From: Burkholderiales bacterium
GTDB taxonomy: Bacteria > Pseudomonadota > Gammaproteobacteria > Burkholderiales > Burkholderiaceae_C
Assembly: GCA_947474415.1 (NCBI GenBank)
Contig: CANJKD010000027.1
Span: forward strand, 1-10,893
Direction of reading: 5' to 3'
Length of the DNA: 10,893 bases
Below the pieces are notes generated by a model that worked only from the letters and a program-made list of their open reading frames with translations, was not told the origin of the DNA and did no database searches. The translations under genes and the position numbers were made by a program. Positions 1-6,323 of this stretch are shown piece by piece; within the stretch, counting starts at the first letter, position 1, and every line of letters starts with the position of its first letter.

Positions 1-536
1 GAATTGCCGTAGAGCGCCGAGAACGGCCCGCGCAACACTTCGATGCGCTCGGCCGTGCCAAGGTCGACGTTGGTGATCTGGCCCTGGCCGTCGGGCAGTG
101 TGGCGGGAATCCCGTCAACGTACATGCGTACGCCGCGCACGCCGAAGGTGGAACGGGCACCGAACCCACGCACCGAGATCTGCACGTCTTGCGCGTAGTT
201 CTGTCGGTCGCGCGCCAGCAGGCCGGGCACGCCGCCGAGCACTTCGGAAATATTGACCTGAGCCTTGCCTTCACGCTGTCCGGCCACGTCGACCCGGTCG
301 ATGGAGGCGGGCACGTCGAACGCAGCGGCTTCGGTGCGGGTGGCGGTGACAACCACGGGTGCCAGCACCGTGGGCGCGCTGACGCTGGCTGCTTGGCCCC
401 AGGCGCAAAGCGGCAGGGCCAGCGGCAAGCTCAAAGGCATCAGCAAGGCCAGCCTTACCGGCCGCGCCAGCGTCGTGGTGCTGTGCCTCCGGGCACGTGT
501 TGCGTGCCCCACAACCCCTGTTAGGCCAAACTTCAT
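1..536 (-). CDS. TonB-dependent outer-membrane receptor, YncD/PqqU-like, N-terminal part (cut by window edge)
   Basis: Reading the minus strand from an ATG at 536 gives 178 uninterrupted residues that run off the left edge. A long basic N-region and a hydrophobic stretch (about residues 29-47) form a signal peptide, probably cleaved near AWGQA (45-49). A TonB-box-like segment APVVVTATR follows at 59-67. The plug domain follows, with RQNYAQDVQISVRGFGARS at 111-129, YVDGIPATLPDGQGQ at 139-153 and IEVLRGPFSALYGN at 165-178. A GGAG ribosome binding site lies about 8 bases before the start. The plug motifs resemble, from memory, E. coli YncD (PqqU), described as a pyrroloquinoline quinone importer; full receptors are about 650-750 residues. 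The receptor family is certain. The ligand is inference, because the barrel is outside the window. Confidence 0.9.
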   Translation of the reverse strand, partial: MKFGLTGVVGHATRARRHSTTTLARPVRLALLMPLSLPLALPLCAWGQAASVSAPTVLAPVVVTATRTEAAAFDVPASIDRVDVAGQREGKAQVNISEVLGGVPGLLARDRQNYAQDVQISVRGFGARSTFGVRGVRMYVDGIPATLPDGQGQITNVDLGTAERIEVLRGPFSALYGN

Positions 537-631
537 CTTGTCTCCGTTCGTTGTTTTGGTGGGCGGCGGACCCTGCATCGCCGCCGCCGGCCCCAGCCCG
601 GCGCCGCCGTTTCAAGCGGCCCCACCCCGCG

Positions 632-1139
632 TCACGCTGCATTGTGCCGCGCAAATATCTTGGTCATGCGGCCACTCCAGACGAGCGCGTTGACGGCCGC
701 CTGCACGGCTTGCACGCGGCGCTGGCAGCGGCCCGCTCGCCACGCCGGGATGGCCGCACAGCACCAATTCCAGCTCGGGCCCCCGGCCGCCGCCATCTCG
801 CCGCGCAACCAGCTGCGCGCGCACTCGGTGCCGTCTTTCCATGCCGTGCTGCGCCGGCTCTGGCAGGCCCGGCCCCGCCATCGGCAATCGAGCGAACGGG
901 GTCATCGCGTCGAGCGCAGACACCTGCGCCAGCAGGCGCGGCGTCGCAACGCGCTCGCGAGAGCGGGGCGCGAAGATGCTGACCTGCGGGCTCGCTCCCG
1001 TCAGCGGGTGATCGACCGGCTGCTGCATCAGCACAGCGGCCGACCCGTGGCCGAAGCCGTGCCGCTTCCAGACCCTGTTCCACGCGCCGCGCTGCGCGCT
1101 GCGCGCTGTGCGGGGCGCAGGGTGTGGATCAGCGGCGGC
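632..1139 (-). pseudogene. Possible frameshifted remnant of an unidentified protein gene
   Basis: On the minus strand, the frame containing the ATG at 1028 reads with GC-rich third positions and protein-like composition (for example MQQPVDHPLTGASPQVSIFA) down to about 843. The coding look then moves to the frame offset by one base, with WKDGTECARSWLRGEMAAAGG from 841. It may return briefly to the first frame (ELELVLCGHPG, about 776-744). It ends in the second frame with AVNALVWSGRMTKIFARHN before a TGA at 632-634. The second apparent switch falls at a G/C homopolymer, so decay or sequencing error could explain it. I do not recognise the family, and the limits are approximate. Chance open frames in GC-rich DNA are the alternative. 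Confidence 0.35.
1091..1111. repeat. Three 7-bp tandem units
   Basis: The unit GCTGCGC occurs at 1091-1097 and 1098-1104, and a copy with one change (GCTGTGC) at 1105-1111. It lies just downstream of the short-chain dehydrogenase stop codon on that gene's strand. In RNA the GCGC-rich units could form small hairpins, but no U-tract follows, so it is not a canonical terminator. It may simply be low-complexity GC-rich sequence. Confidence 0.5.
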
Positions 1140-1901
1140 TCAGATGCAGCGGCCGCCGTCCACTTCCATCGCCACGCCGGTGATCATCGAAGCCTCGTCG
1201 CTGCACAGGAAGCAAGCCGCGTTGCCCAGGTCTTCGGGGGTCGAGAAGCGGCCGATCGGGATCGTGGCGAGGAACTTGGCGCGCATCTCGGGCGTGTCTT
1301 CGCCCATGAAGGTCTTGAGCAGCGGCGTCTCGCCGGCCACCGGGTTCAGCGCCACGACGCGGATGCCGAATGGCGCCAGTTCAACGGCCATCGACCGGGT
1401 CGCGGTGATGACCCAGCCCTTGCTCGCGTTGTACCAGGTCAGCCGCGGCCGAGGGCTCACGCCGGCGGTGCTGGCGATGTTCAGGATCACGCCGCCTGTC
1501 TTTGAGCTGGCCCATGCAAGTTTGAAGCGCGGAACAACGGCCTTCGCGGCCAGGTAGATCGCCTTCACATTGATGCTGAGGATGCGGTCGAAGTCGTCTT
1601 CGGTCACGCCTTCGAGCGGCTGCGGCGTGTGCGCCACGCCGGCGTTGTTGACAAGGATGTGCAGGCCGCCGAAGTGATCCTGCGCGGCGTCGAGCATGGT
1701 CGTCACATCGGCCGGGTTCGCGACATCGACGCGCACGAATCGCGCGTTCGCGCCGAGCGCGTTCGCGACGCGTTCGCCGCCCACCGCGTCGCGGTCGGCG
1801 ATCACCACCTTCGCACCTTCTTTGATGAATTTCATTGCGATGCCTTCGCCGAATCCCGAACCGGCCCCGGTGACGACCGCAATCTTTCCTTCGAGTCTCA
1901 T
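1140..1901 (-). CDS. NAD-type short-chain dehydrogenase/reductase (SDR)
   Basis: This 253-residue protein has the normal length and all hallmarks of a classical SDR, a cytoplasmic Rossmann-fold oxidoreductase of alcohols and ketones. The nucleotide-binding loop TGAGSGFG is at 11-18. An aspartate at 36, at the end of the second strand (VVIADRD), points to NAD(H) rather than NADP(H). NNAG is at 85-88. The catalytic tetrad is complete: N111, S144, Y157 and K161 in the YNASK motif. The C-terminal EVDGGRCI is typical of the family. The ATG start is fixed by a near-perfect ribosome binding site seven bases upstream. The gene begins 14 bases after the aldehyde dehydrogenase stop codon, so the two are almost certainly one operon. 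A plausible role is oxidising a hydroxylated intermediate of the compound handled by the neighbouring importer and amidase. The substrate is unknown. Confidence 0.93.
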   Translation of the reverse strand: MRLEGKIAVVTGAGSGFGEGIAMKFIKEGAKVVIADRDAVGGERVANALGANARFVRVDVANPADVTTMLDAAQDHFGGLHILVNNAGVAHTPQPLEGVTEDDFDRILSINVKAIYLAAKAVVPRFKLAWASSKTGGVILNIASTAGVSPRPRLTWYNASKGWVITATRSMAVELAPFGIRVVALNPVAGETPLLKTFMGEDTPEMRAKFLATIPIGRFSTPEDLGNAACFLCSDEASMITGVAMEVDGGRCI

Positions 1902-1908
1902 CGTTGTT

Positions 1909-1915
1909 CCTCCTT
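1909..1915 (-). promoter_or_regulatory. Strong ribosome binding site of the SDR gene
   Basis: On the minus strand AAGGAGG occurs seven bases before the ATG at 1901, directly after the TAG stop of the upstream aldehyde dehydrogenase gene. It is the strongest Shine-Dalgarno match in the window. It suggests that the second gene of this operon is translated efficiently on its own rather than only by coupling. Confidence 0.85.
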
Positions 1916-3385
1916 CTAACCGTGGTGAATGGCAATGGTCTTCAGCGTCGAGAACCCGTACAGCGCCTCGAAGCCTTTTTCACGCCCATGGCCGGAGTGC
2001 TTGACGCCGCCGAACGGCAGTTCCACGCCGCCACCGGCGCCGTAGTTGTTGATGAACACCTGGCCGCACTTCAGCGCGCGCGCCATGCGCATCTGGCGGC
2101 CGCCGTCGCGCGTCCAGACGCCGGCCACCAGGCCGAAGGCGGTGCCGTTGGCGATGTGCAGCGCTTCGGCTTCGCCATCGAAGGCGATCAGCACCTGCAC
2201 CGGGCCGAAGATCTCCTGCTGCGCGAGCGGGTGGTCGGCGGGCACGTCGTCGAACAGTGTCGGGCGAACGTAGTGGCCGCCACGCGGCGCATCAGTGCCG
2301 ATCTCAGCCTGCGCCGCAATCGCCAGCCCGCTGTCACGCCCGAGTGCCAGGAAGTGCTCGACCATGCCTTGCTGGCGCGCCGAGATCACCGGGCCCATGT
2401 CGAGGTCGGCCATTGCCGGCCCGACACGCAATGCGCGATAACGCTCGGCCATGCGCTCACGCACCTGCGTGAACACCGCCCGCTCGACGAGGATGCGCGA
2501 GGCCGCCGAACAGGTCTGCCCGGCGTTCTGGATGCCGGCGTTGACGAGCGACGGCAGCGCCGTGTCGAGGTCGGCGTCGGCGAACACGATCTGCGGGCTC
2601 TTGCCGCCCAGTTCGAGTGTTATGGGTACGGCGTTCTTCGCCGCCGCGGCCTGGATCAGCGCTCCGGTCGCAACCGATCCGGTGAACGAGATGTGCTGGA
2701 TGCCGGGGTGCGCCGACAGCGCCGCGCCGGCCTCTTCGCCCAGCCCGGTCACCACGTTCAGCGCCCCGGCCGGCAAGCCGACCTCGGCGGCGATGCGGGC
2801 GAACATCAGCACCGTCAGGCAGGCTTCTTCGGCGGGCTTGAGCACGCAGGCATTGCCCATCGCCAAGGCAGCGCCGACGCTGCGGCCGACGATCTGCATC
2901 GGGTAGTTCCAGGGCACGATATGGCCGGTCACGCCATGCGGCTCGCGCAGCGTGAGCGCGGTGTAGCCGTTCTGGAACGGCAGCGTTTCGCCATGCACCT
3001 TGTCGGCCGCACCGCCGTAGAACTCGAGGTAGCGCGCGAGTGCGATCACGTCGGCGCGGCCCTGCTTCAACGGCTTGCCGACATCCAGCGCTTCGAGTTG
3101 CGCGAGCAGTTCCACATGCTCCAGCACCTTGCGGCCGATGGCGCCGAGCACGCGCCCGCGTTCTGCCGCCGTCATGCGGCCCCAGTCGCCTTCGAGCGCG
3201 GCTTGCGCGGCCGCCACGGCGGCATCGATGTCGGCCGACGTGCCGCGCGCGATGCGCGCCAGCGGCGTGCCGTCGGAGGGGTTGTCCAGCGCCAGCGTGG
3301 CGCCGTTCGTGGCGCTTCGCCACACACCGCCGATGAAAACCTGGCGGGTGTCGAACGGGACCGTGAACGGAGTCAATGAAGGCAA
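1916..3385 (-). CDS. NAD(P)-dependent aldehyde dehydrogenase (TTG start proposed)
   Basis: This cytoplasmic ALDH-superfamily enzyme oxidises an aldehyde to a carboxylic acid. Numbered from the TTG start (489 residues), it shows VPWNYPM with catalytic N160, K183 in the cofactor site (VLKPAEE), the nucleotide-binding FTGSVATG at 234-241, the general base E258 in LELGGKSP, and the nucleophile C292 in GQTCSAASR. The 34-residue spacing between E258 and C292 matches classical ALDHs. The frame is also open to an ATG at 3424 (502 residues). I prefer TTG at 3385 because AGGAG stands six bases before it, the 3424 ATG has no such site, and the residues after it (about IGGVW) fit usual ALDH N-termini. 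It is the first gene of a minus-strand operon with the SDR and is divergent from the importer operon. The family is certain; the exact aldehyde cannot be read. Confidence 0.93.
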   Translation of the reverse strand: MPSLTPFTVPFDTRQVFIGGVWRSATNGATLALDNPSDGTPLARIARGTSADIDAAVAAAQAALEGDWGRMTAAERGRVLGAIGRKVLEHVELLAQLEALDVGKPLKQGRADVIALARYLEFYGGAADKVHGETLPFQNGYTALTLREPHGVTGHIVPWNYPMQIVGRSVGAALAMGNACVLKPAEEACLTVLMFARIAAEVGLPAGALNVVTGLGEEAGAALSAHPGIQHISFTGSVATGALIQAAAAKNAVPITLELGGKSPQIVFADADLDTALPSLVNAGIQNAGQTCSAASRILVERAVFTQVRERMAERYRALRVGPAMADLDMGPVISARQQGMVEHFLALGRDSGLAIAAQAEIGTDAPRGGHYVRPTLFDDVPADHPLAQQEIFGPVQVLIAFDGEAEALHIANGTAFGLVAGVWTRDGGRQMRMARALKCGQVFINNYGAGGGVELPFGGVKHSGHGREKGFEALYGFSTLKTIAIHHG

Positions 3386-3391
3386 CGGAGT

Positions 3392-3396
3392 CTCCT
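3392..3396 (-). promoter_or_regulatory. Ribosome binding site favouring the TTG start of the aldehyde dehydrogenase
   Basis: On the minus strand AGGAG lies six bases upstream of a TTG codon at 3385-3383, in frame with the aldehyde dehydrogenase. The alternative ATG at 3424 has no comparable site. Using the TTG also widens the divergent intergenic space, leaving room for promoters. Confidence 0.65.
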
Positions 3397-3438
3397 GCTT
3401 TTGCCGATCGTCTGCGCGAAGCATCCGGGTGAGCCCGC

Positions 3439-3453
3439 ATCATCGGCGATGAT
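3439..3453. promoter_or_regulatory. 15-bp perfect palindrome, candidate operator in the divergent promoter region
   Basis: The sequence ATCATCGGCGATGAT has two 7-base arms (ATCATCG and CGATGAT) that are exact reverse complements around a central G. It lies between the oppositely oriented aldehyde dehydrogenase and permease genes, where a dimeric repressor or activator controlling both operons would bind. It overlaps the most upstream ATG of the permease (3449), which hints that translation may begin further downstream. No regulator gene is in the window. Operator function is inferred from position and symmetry only. Confidence 0.45.
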
Positions 3454-4489
3454 ATTGGCATGGCCGCAAATGGCCTTCGCCTTGGCCCATGCACTGATCC
3501 ACACGCCACCCCTCGCAGGTTCCATCATCGGCATCTTCTTCCTCAAGCGCCTCGCCACTTTCGTGGCCACGCTCGTCGCCGCCTCGCTGGTGATCTTCGC
3601 GGTGCTCGACATCCTGCCGGGCAACGCGGCCGACGTGATGCTGGGCGAATCGGCCACGCCGCAAGCGCGCCAGGCGCTGATCGCCAAGCTCGGGCTCGAC
3701 CGGCCCGCCCCGGTGCGCTATGCCGCCTGGCTGAAAGGCTTGCTGACCGGCGAACTGGGCGAGAGCGTGTCGTACTCGGTGCCCGTGGCCGAGCTGATCA
3801 ACGAACGGCTCGTCGTCACGGCACCGCTGGCCGTGATGGCGATGGGGCTCACCAGCGTGTTCGCGCTGACGCTGGGCATCTACGCCGCGTCACGCCACAA
3901 CCGCCTCGGCGACGTGGGCGTGATGGGGCTGAGCCAGATCGGCATCGCGATCCCGAACTTCTGGTTCGCGATCCTGCTGATCCTGCTGTTCGCGGTGAAG
4001 CTGCAGTGGTTCTCGGCGGGCGGCTTCCCGGGCTGGTCTGAAGATGCTGGGGGCGGGCTGTGGCCGGCCTTCAAGGCGCTGCTGCTGCCGGCCCTCGCGC
4101 TGGCCGTGGTGCAGGCCGCGATCCTGGCGCGCATCACGCGCTCGGCGGTGCTCGACGTGATGCGCGAAGACTTCGTGCGCACCGCGCGCGCCAAGGGCCT
4201 GAGCGAGCGCCAGGTGCTGTGGCGCCACGTGCTGCGCAACGCCTTCGTGCCGGTGCTGACGGTGATGGGCCTGCAGTTCGCGAACCTGCTGACCGGCACG
4301 GTCGTGATCGAGAACGTGTTCTCGCTGCCGGGCCTGGGGCGGCTGGTGTTTCAGGCCATCGCGAACCGCGACCTGATCGTGGTGCGCAACGTGGTGATGC
4401 TGCTCGCCGCCGCCGTCATCGTGATCAACTTCGTCGTCGATGTGCTCTACGTGGTGATCGATCCGCGCTTGAAGGGGCATGCGGCATGA
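3449..4489 (+). CDS. ABC importer permease, DppB/OppB type
   Basis: This inner-membrane permease belongs to a dipeptide/oligopeptide-type ABC importer (binding-protein-dependent transport family). From the ATG at 3449 it has 346 residues. The first membrane helix is preceded by the family-typical FFLKRLATF (30-38) and followed by LDILPGN (53-59). About six hydrophobic segments are visible. The cytoplasmic EAA loop that docks on the ATPase is at about 240-270 (EDFVRTARAKGLSERQVLWR, conserved glycine near 250). The C-terminus VVIDPRLKG is also typical. The start is uncertain: the frame is open further upstream to a TTG at 3401, another in-frame ATG is at 3470, none has a clear ribosome binding site, and homologues usually begin only a few residues before the FFLKR-like segment. 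It is the first gene of the importer operon; its TGA overlaps the next ATG. Confidence 0.92.
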   Translation: MILAWPQMAFALAHALIHTPPLAGSIIGIFFLKRLATFVATLVAASLVIFAVLDILPGNAADVMLGESATPQARQALIAKLGLDRPAPVRYAAWLKGLLTGELGESVSYSVPVAELINERLVVTAPLAVMAMGLTSVFALTLGIYAASRHNRLGDVGVMGLSQIGIAIPNFWFAILLILLFAVKLQWFSAGGFPGWSEDAGGGLWPAFKALLLPALALAVVQAAILARITRSAVLDVMREDFVRTARAKGLSERQVLWRHVLRNAFVPVLTVMGLQFANLLTGTVVIENVFSLPGLGRLVFQAIANRDLIVVRNVVMLLAAAVIVINFVVDVLYVVIDPRLKGHAA

Positions 4490-5319
4490 GCTTTGCGCAT
4501 CGCGCATGGCGCCACAAGAGCTTCGTGAGCGGCGGCGTGCTGGTGCTGCTGCTGATCGCCACCGCGCTGCTGTCGTTCGTCTGGACGCCCTACCCGGCCG
4601 CCGATCTCGACATCCCGAACAAGCTGCAGTTGCCTTCGGCCGCGCACTGGCTGGGCACCGACAGCCTGGGCCGCGACATCGCCTCGCTGCTGATCGTCGG
4701 TGCGCGCAACTCCATCGCGGTGGGCGTGATCGCGGTCGGCATCGGCATCGCCTTCGGCGTGGCACTCGGCCTGCTCGCGGCGGCGCAGCGCGGCTGGGTG
4801 GAAGAGCTGGTGATGCGCTTCTCGGACTTCGCGTTCGCGTTCCCGGCGCTGCTCTCGGCCATCATGCTGACGGCGCTGTACGGCCCCGGCCTGGTGACCT
4901 CGATCATCGCGATCGGCATCTTCAACGTGCCGGTGTTCGCGCGCATCACGCGCGCCGCCGCGAACGGGGTGTGGTCGCGCGAATTCGTGCTCGCCGCGCG
5001 CGCCTGCGGCAAGGGCGCGACGCGCATCACCATCGACCATGTGCTGCCGAACATCATGGCGATCCTGGTGGTGCAGGCGACGATCCAGTTCGCGATCGCA
5101 ATCCTGGCCGAGGCCGCGCTGAGCTACCTCGGCCTGGGCACGCAGCCGCCGCAACCGTCGTGGGGCCGCATGCTCAACGAGGCCCAGACGCTGATGTTCA
5201 AGGCGCCGCTGCTGGCGGTCTACCCCGGCATGGCGATCGCGCTCTCGGTGCTCGGCCTGAACCTGATGGGCGACGGCCTGCGGGATCTGATGGACCCTCG
5301 GCTGGCGCGGGCGCGATGA
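4486..5319 (+). CDS. ABC importer permease, DppC/OppC type
   Basis: This second inner-membrane permease has 277 residues, close to the usual DppC length, and would pair with the preceding one to form the translocation channel. Family landmarks are the first helix at about 16-36, the periplasmic HWLGTDSLGRDIASLL segment, which is diagnostic of DppC/OppC proteins, several later hydrophobic helices, the EAA loop at about 162-192 (EFVLAARACGKGATRI, glycine near 175) and the LSYLGLG and NLMGDGLRD motifs near the C-terminus. The ATG overlaps the previous stop codon in an ATGA and an AGGGG stretch lies shortly upstream, so translation is probably coupled. Like its partner it carries no substrate information that I can read. 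Confidence 0.93.
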   Translation: MSFAHRAWRHKSFVSGGVLVLLLIATALLSFVWTPYPAADLDIPNKLQLPSAAHWLGTDSLGRDIASLLIVGARNSIAVGVIAVGIGIAFGVALGLLAAAQRGWVEELVMRFSDFAFAFPALLSAIMLTALYGPGLVTSIIAIGIFNVPVFARITRAAANGVWSREFVLAARACGKGATRITIDHVLPNIMAILVVQATIQFAIAILAEAALSYLGLGTQPPQPSWGRMLNEAQTLMFKAPLLAVYPGMAIALSVLGLNLMGDGLRDLMDPRLARAR

Positions 5320-6323
5320 GCACATCGACCGCGTCACCCCTGCTCGAAGTCCGCCACCTGCGCGTGCGCCTGAACACCGCGCGCGGCCCGGCCGAGGCCT
5401 TGCGCGGTGTCGACTTCACGCTGGCGCGCGGCGCCACGCTGGGGCTGATCGGCGAGAGCGGCTGCGGCAAGTCGATGACGGCGATGGCGCTGATGGGCTT
5501 GCTGCCGACCGGCGCCGAAATCACCGGCAGCATTCGCCTGAACGGGCAGGAGCTGGTCGGCGCGGGCGAGGCTGCCATGTGCGCGCTGCGCGGCGACCGC
5601 ATCGGCATGGTGTTCCAGGAGCCGATGACGGCACTGAACCCGCTGCACACGATCAGCCACCAGGTCGCCGAGCCGCTGCGGCTGCACCGTGGCATGGGCC
5701 GCACCGAGGCACGCACCGAGGCGCTGCGCCTGCTCGACCGGGTGAGGTTGCCACAAGCCGCCCAACGGCTCGACGCCTACCCGCACCAACTTTCCGGCGG
5801 CCAGCGCCAGCGCGTCACGATCGCGATGGCGCTGGCCTGCGGCCCCGACCTGCTGATCGCCGACGAGCCAACGACGGCGCTCGACGTGACGATTCAAGGC
5901 GAGATCCTCGACCTGATCCACGAACTCGTGGCCGACAGCGGCATGGCCTTGCTGATGATCAGCCACGACCTCGGCGTGATGGCGCGCATGGTGGCGCGGC
6001 TGCTCGTGATGTACGGCGGCAGCGTGGTCGAATCCGGGCCCACCGCCGAGGTGTTCGCGCAGCTCGCGCACCCCTACACGCGCGGCCTGTTCGCGGCCCG
6101 GCCGCGGCTTGGCACGCCGCGCGTGAACGGCCGCAAGCCGCGCCTGACGACGATTCCGGGGCGCGTGCCCGAGCTGGCCGACATGCCGGCCGGCTGCCCT
6201 TTCGCGGACCGCTGCGCGTGGGTGGCCGAGGCCTGTCGAGTCGCGCCGCCGGCTGCGGTCGAAGTCGGGCCCGCGCACGAGGCGCGCTGCATCCGCCTGG
6301 GTGCAGTGAGGGCCGCGTCATGA
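5316..6323 (+). CDS. ABC importer ATP-binding protein, DppD/OppD type
   Basis: This cytoplasmic ATPase of the importer has 335 residues. Its motifs in order are Walker A GESGCGKS at 46-53, Q-loop Q101 in FQEPM, the ABC signature LSGGQ at 159-163, Walker B with D183-E184, and switch histidine H217 in SHD. All catalytic residues are present. The C-terminal oligopeptide-transporter extension contains HPYTRGL and four cysteines, C294, C300, C307 and C325 (C-x5-C-x6-C-x17-C). Iron-sulfur clusters have been reported in this region of related Dpp/Opp ATPases, so a cluster here is plausible but unproven. The ATG overlaps the upstream stop as ATGA with no clear ribosome binding site of its own, suggesting coupling. 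It would form a heterodimer with the next gene product. Confidence 0.95.
   Translation: MSTSTASPLLEVRHLRVRLNTARGPAEALRGVDFTLARGATLGLIGESGCGKSMTAMALMGLLPTGAEITGSIRLNGQELVGAGEAAMCALRGDRIGMVFQEPMTALNPLHTISHQVAEPLRLHRGMGRTEARTEALRLLDRVRLPQAAQRLDAYPHQLSGGQRQRVTIAMALACGPDLLIADEPTTALDVTIQGEILDLIHELVADSGMALLMISHDLGVMARMVARLLVMYGGSVVESGPTAEVFAQLAHPYTRGLFAARPRLGTPRVNGRKPRLTTIPGRVPELADMPAGCPFADRCAWVAEACRVAPPAAVEVGPAHEARCIRLGAVRAAS

Larger units (their letters stand above)
537..1139. other. Region without an intact gene, between receptor gene and dehydrogenase gene
   Basis: About 600 bases of GC-rich sequence separate the two minus-strand genes. Several open frames cross it on both strands, but none reads as a complete recognisable protein or has a convincing ribosome binding site. 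The part next to the receptor (about 537-631) should hold the receptor promoter, though I found no confident -35/-10 pair. No cobalamin riboswitch core is evident, although such elements often precede TonB-receptor genes. The rest contains a possible decayed minus-strand gene and a short tandem repeat, listed separately. Confidence 0.6.

Noticed and set aside
537..1139. Cobalamin or other riboswitch upstream of the TonB-dependent receptor
   Set aside because: I looked on the minus strand for a B12-box-like core and found no convincing match. A covariance-model search would be needed to exclude a divergent form.
642..1505. A plus-strand open frame crossing the gap into the SDR gene
   Set aside because: It lacks a ribosome binding site and recognisable motifs, and its second half is antisense to the SDR, so it is not credible as a gene.
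1904..3379. A 491-codon open frame on the plus strand opposite the aldehyde dehydrogenase
   Set aside because: The minus strand encodes a complete ALDH with all catalytic motifs. The plus frame is rich in Arg, His, Gln and Ala with no recognisable domain, as expected of an antisense shadow in high-GC DNA.
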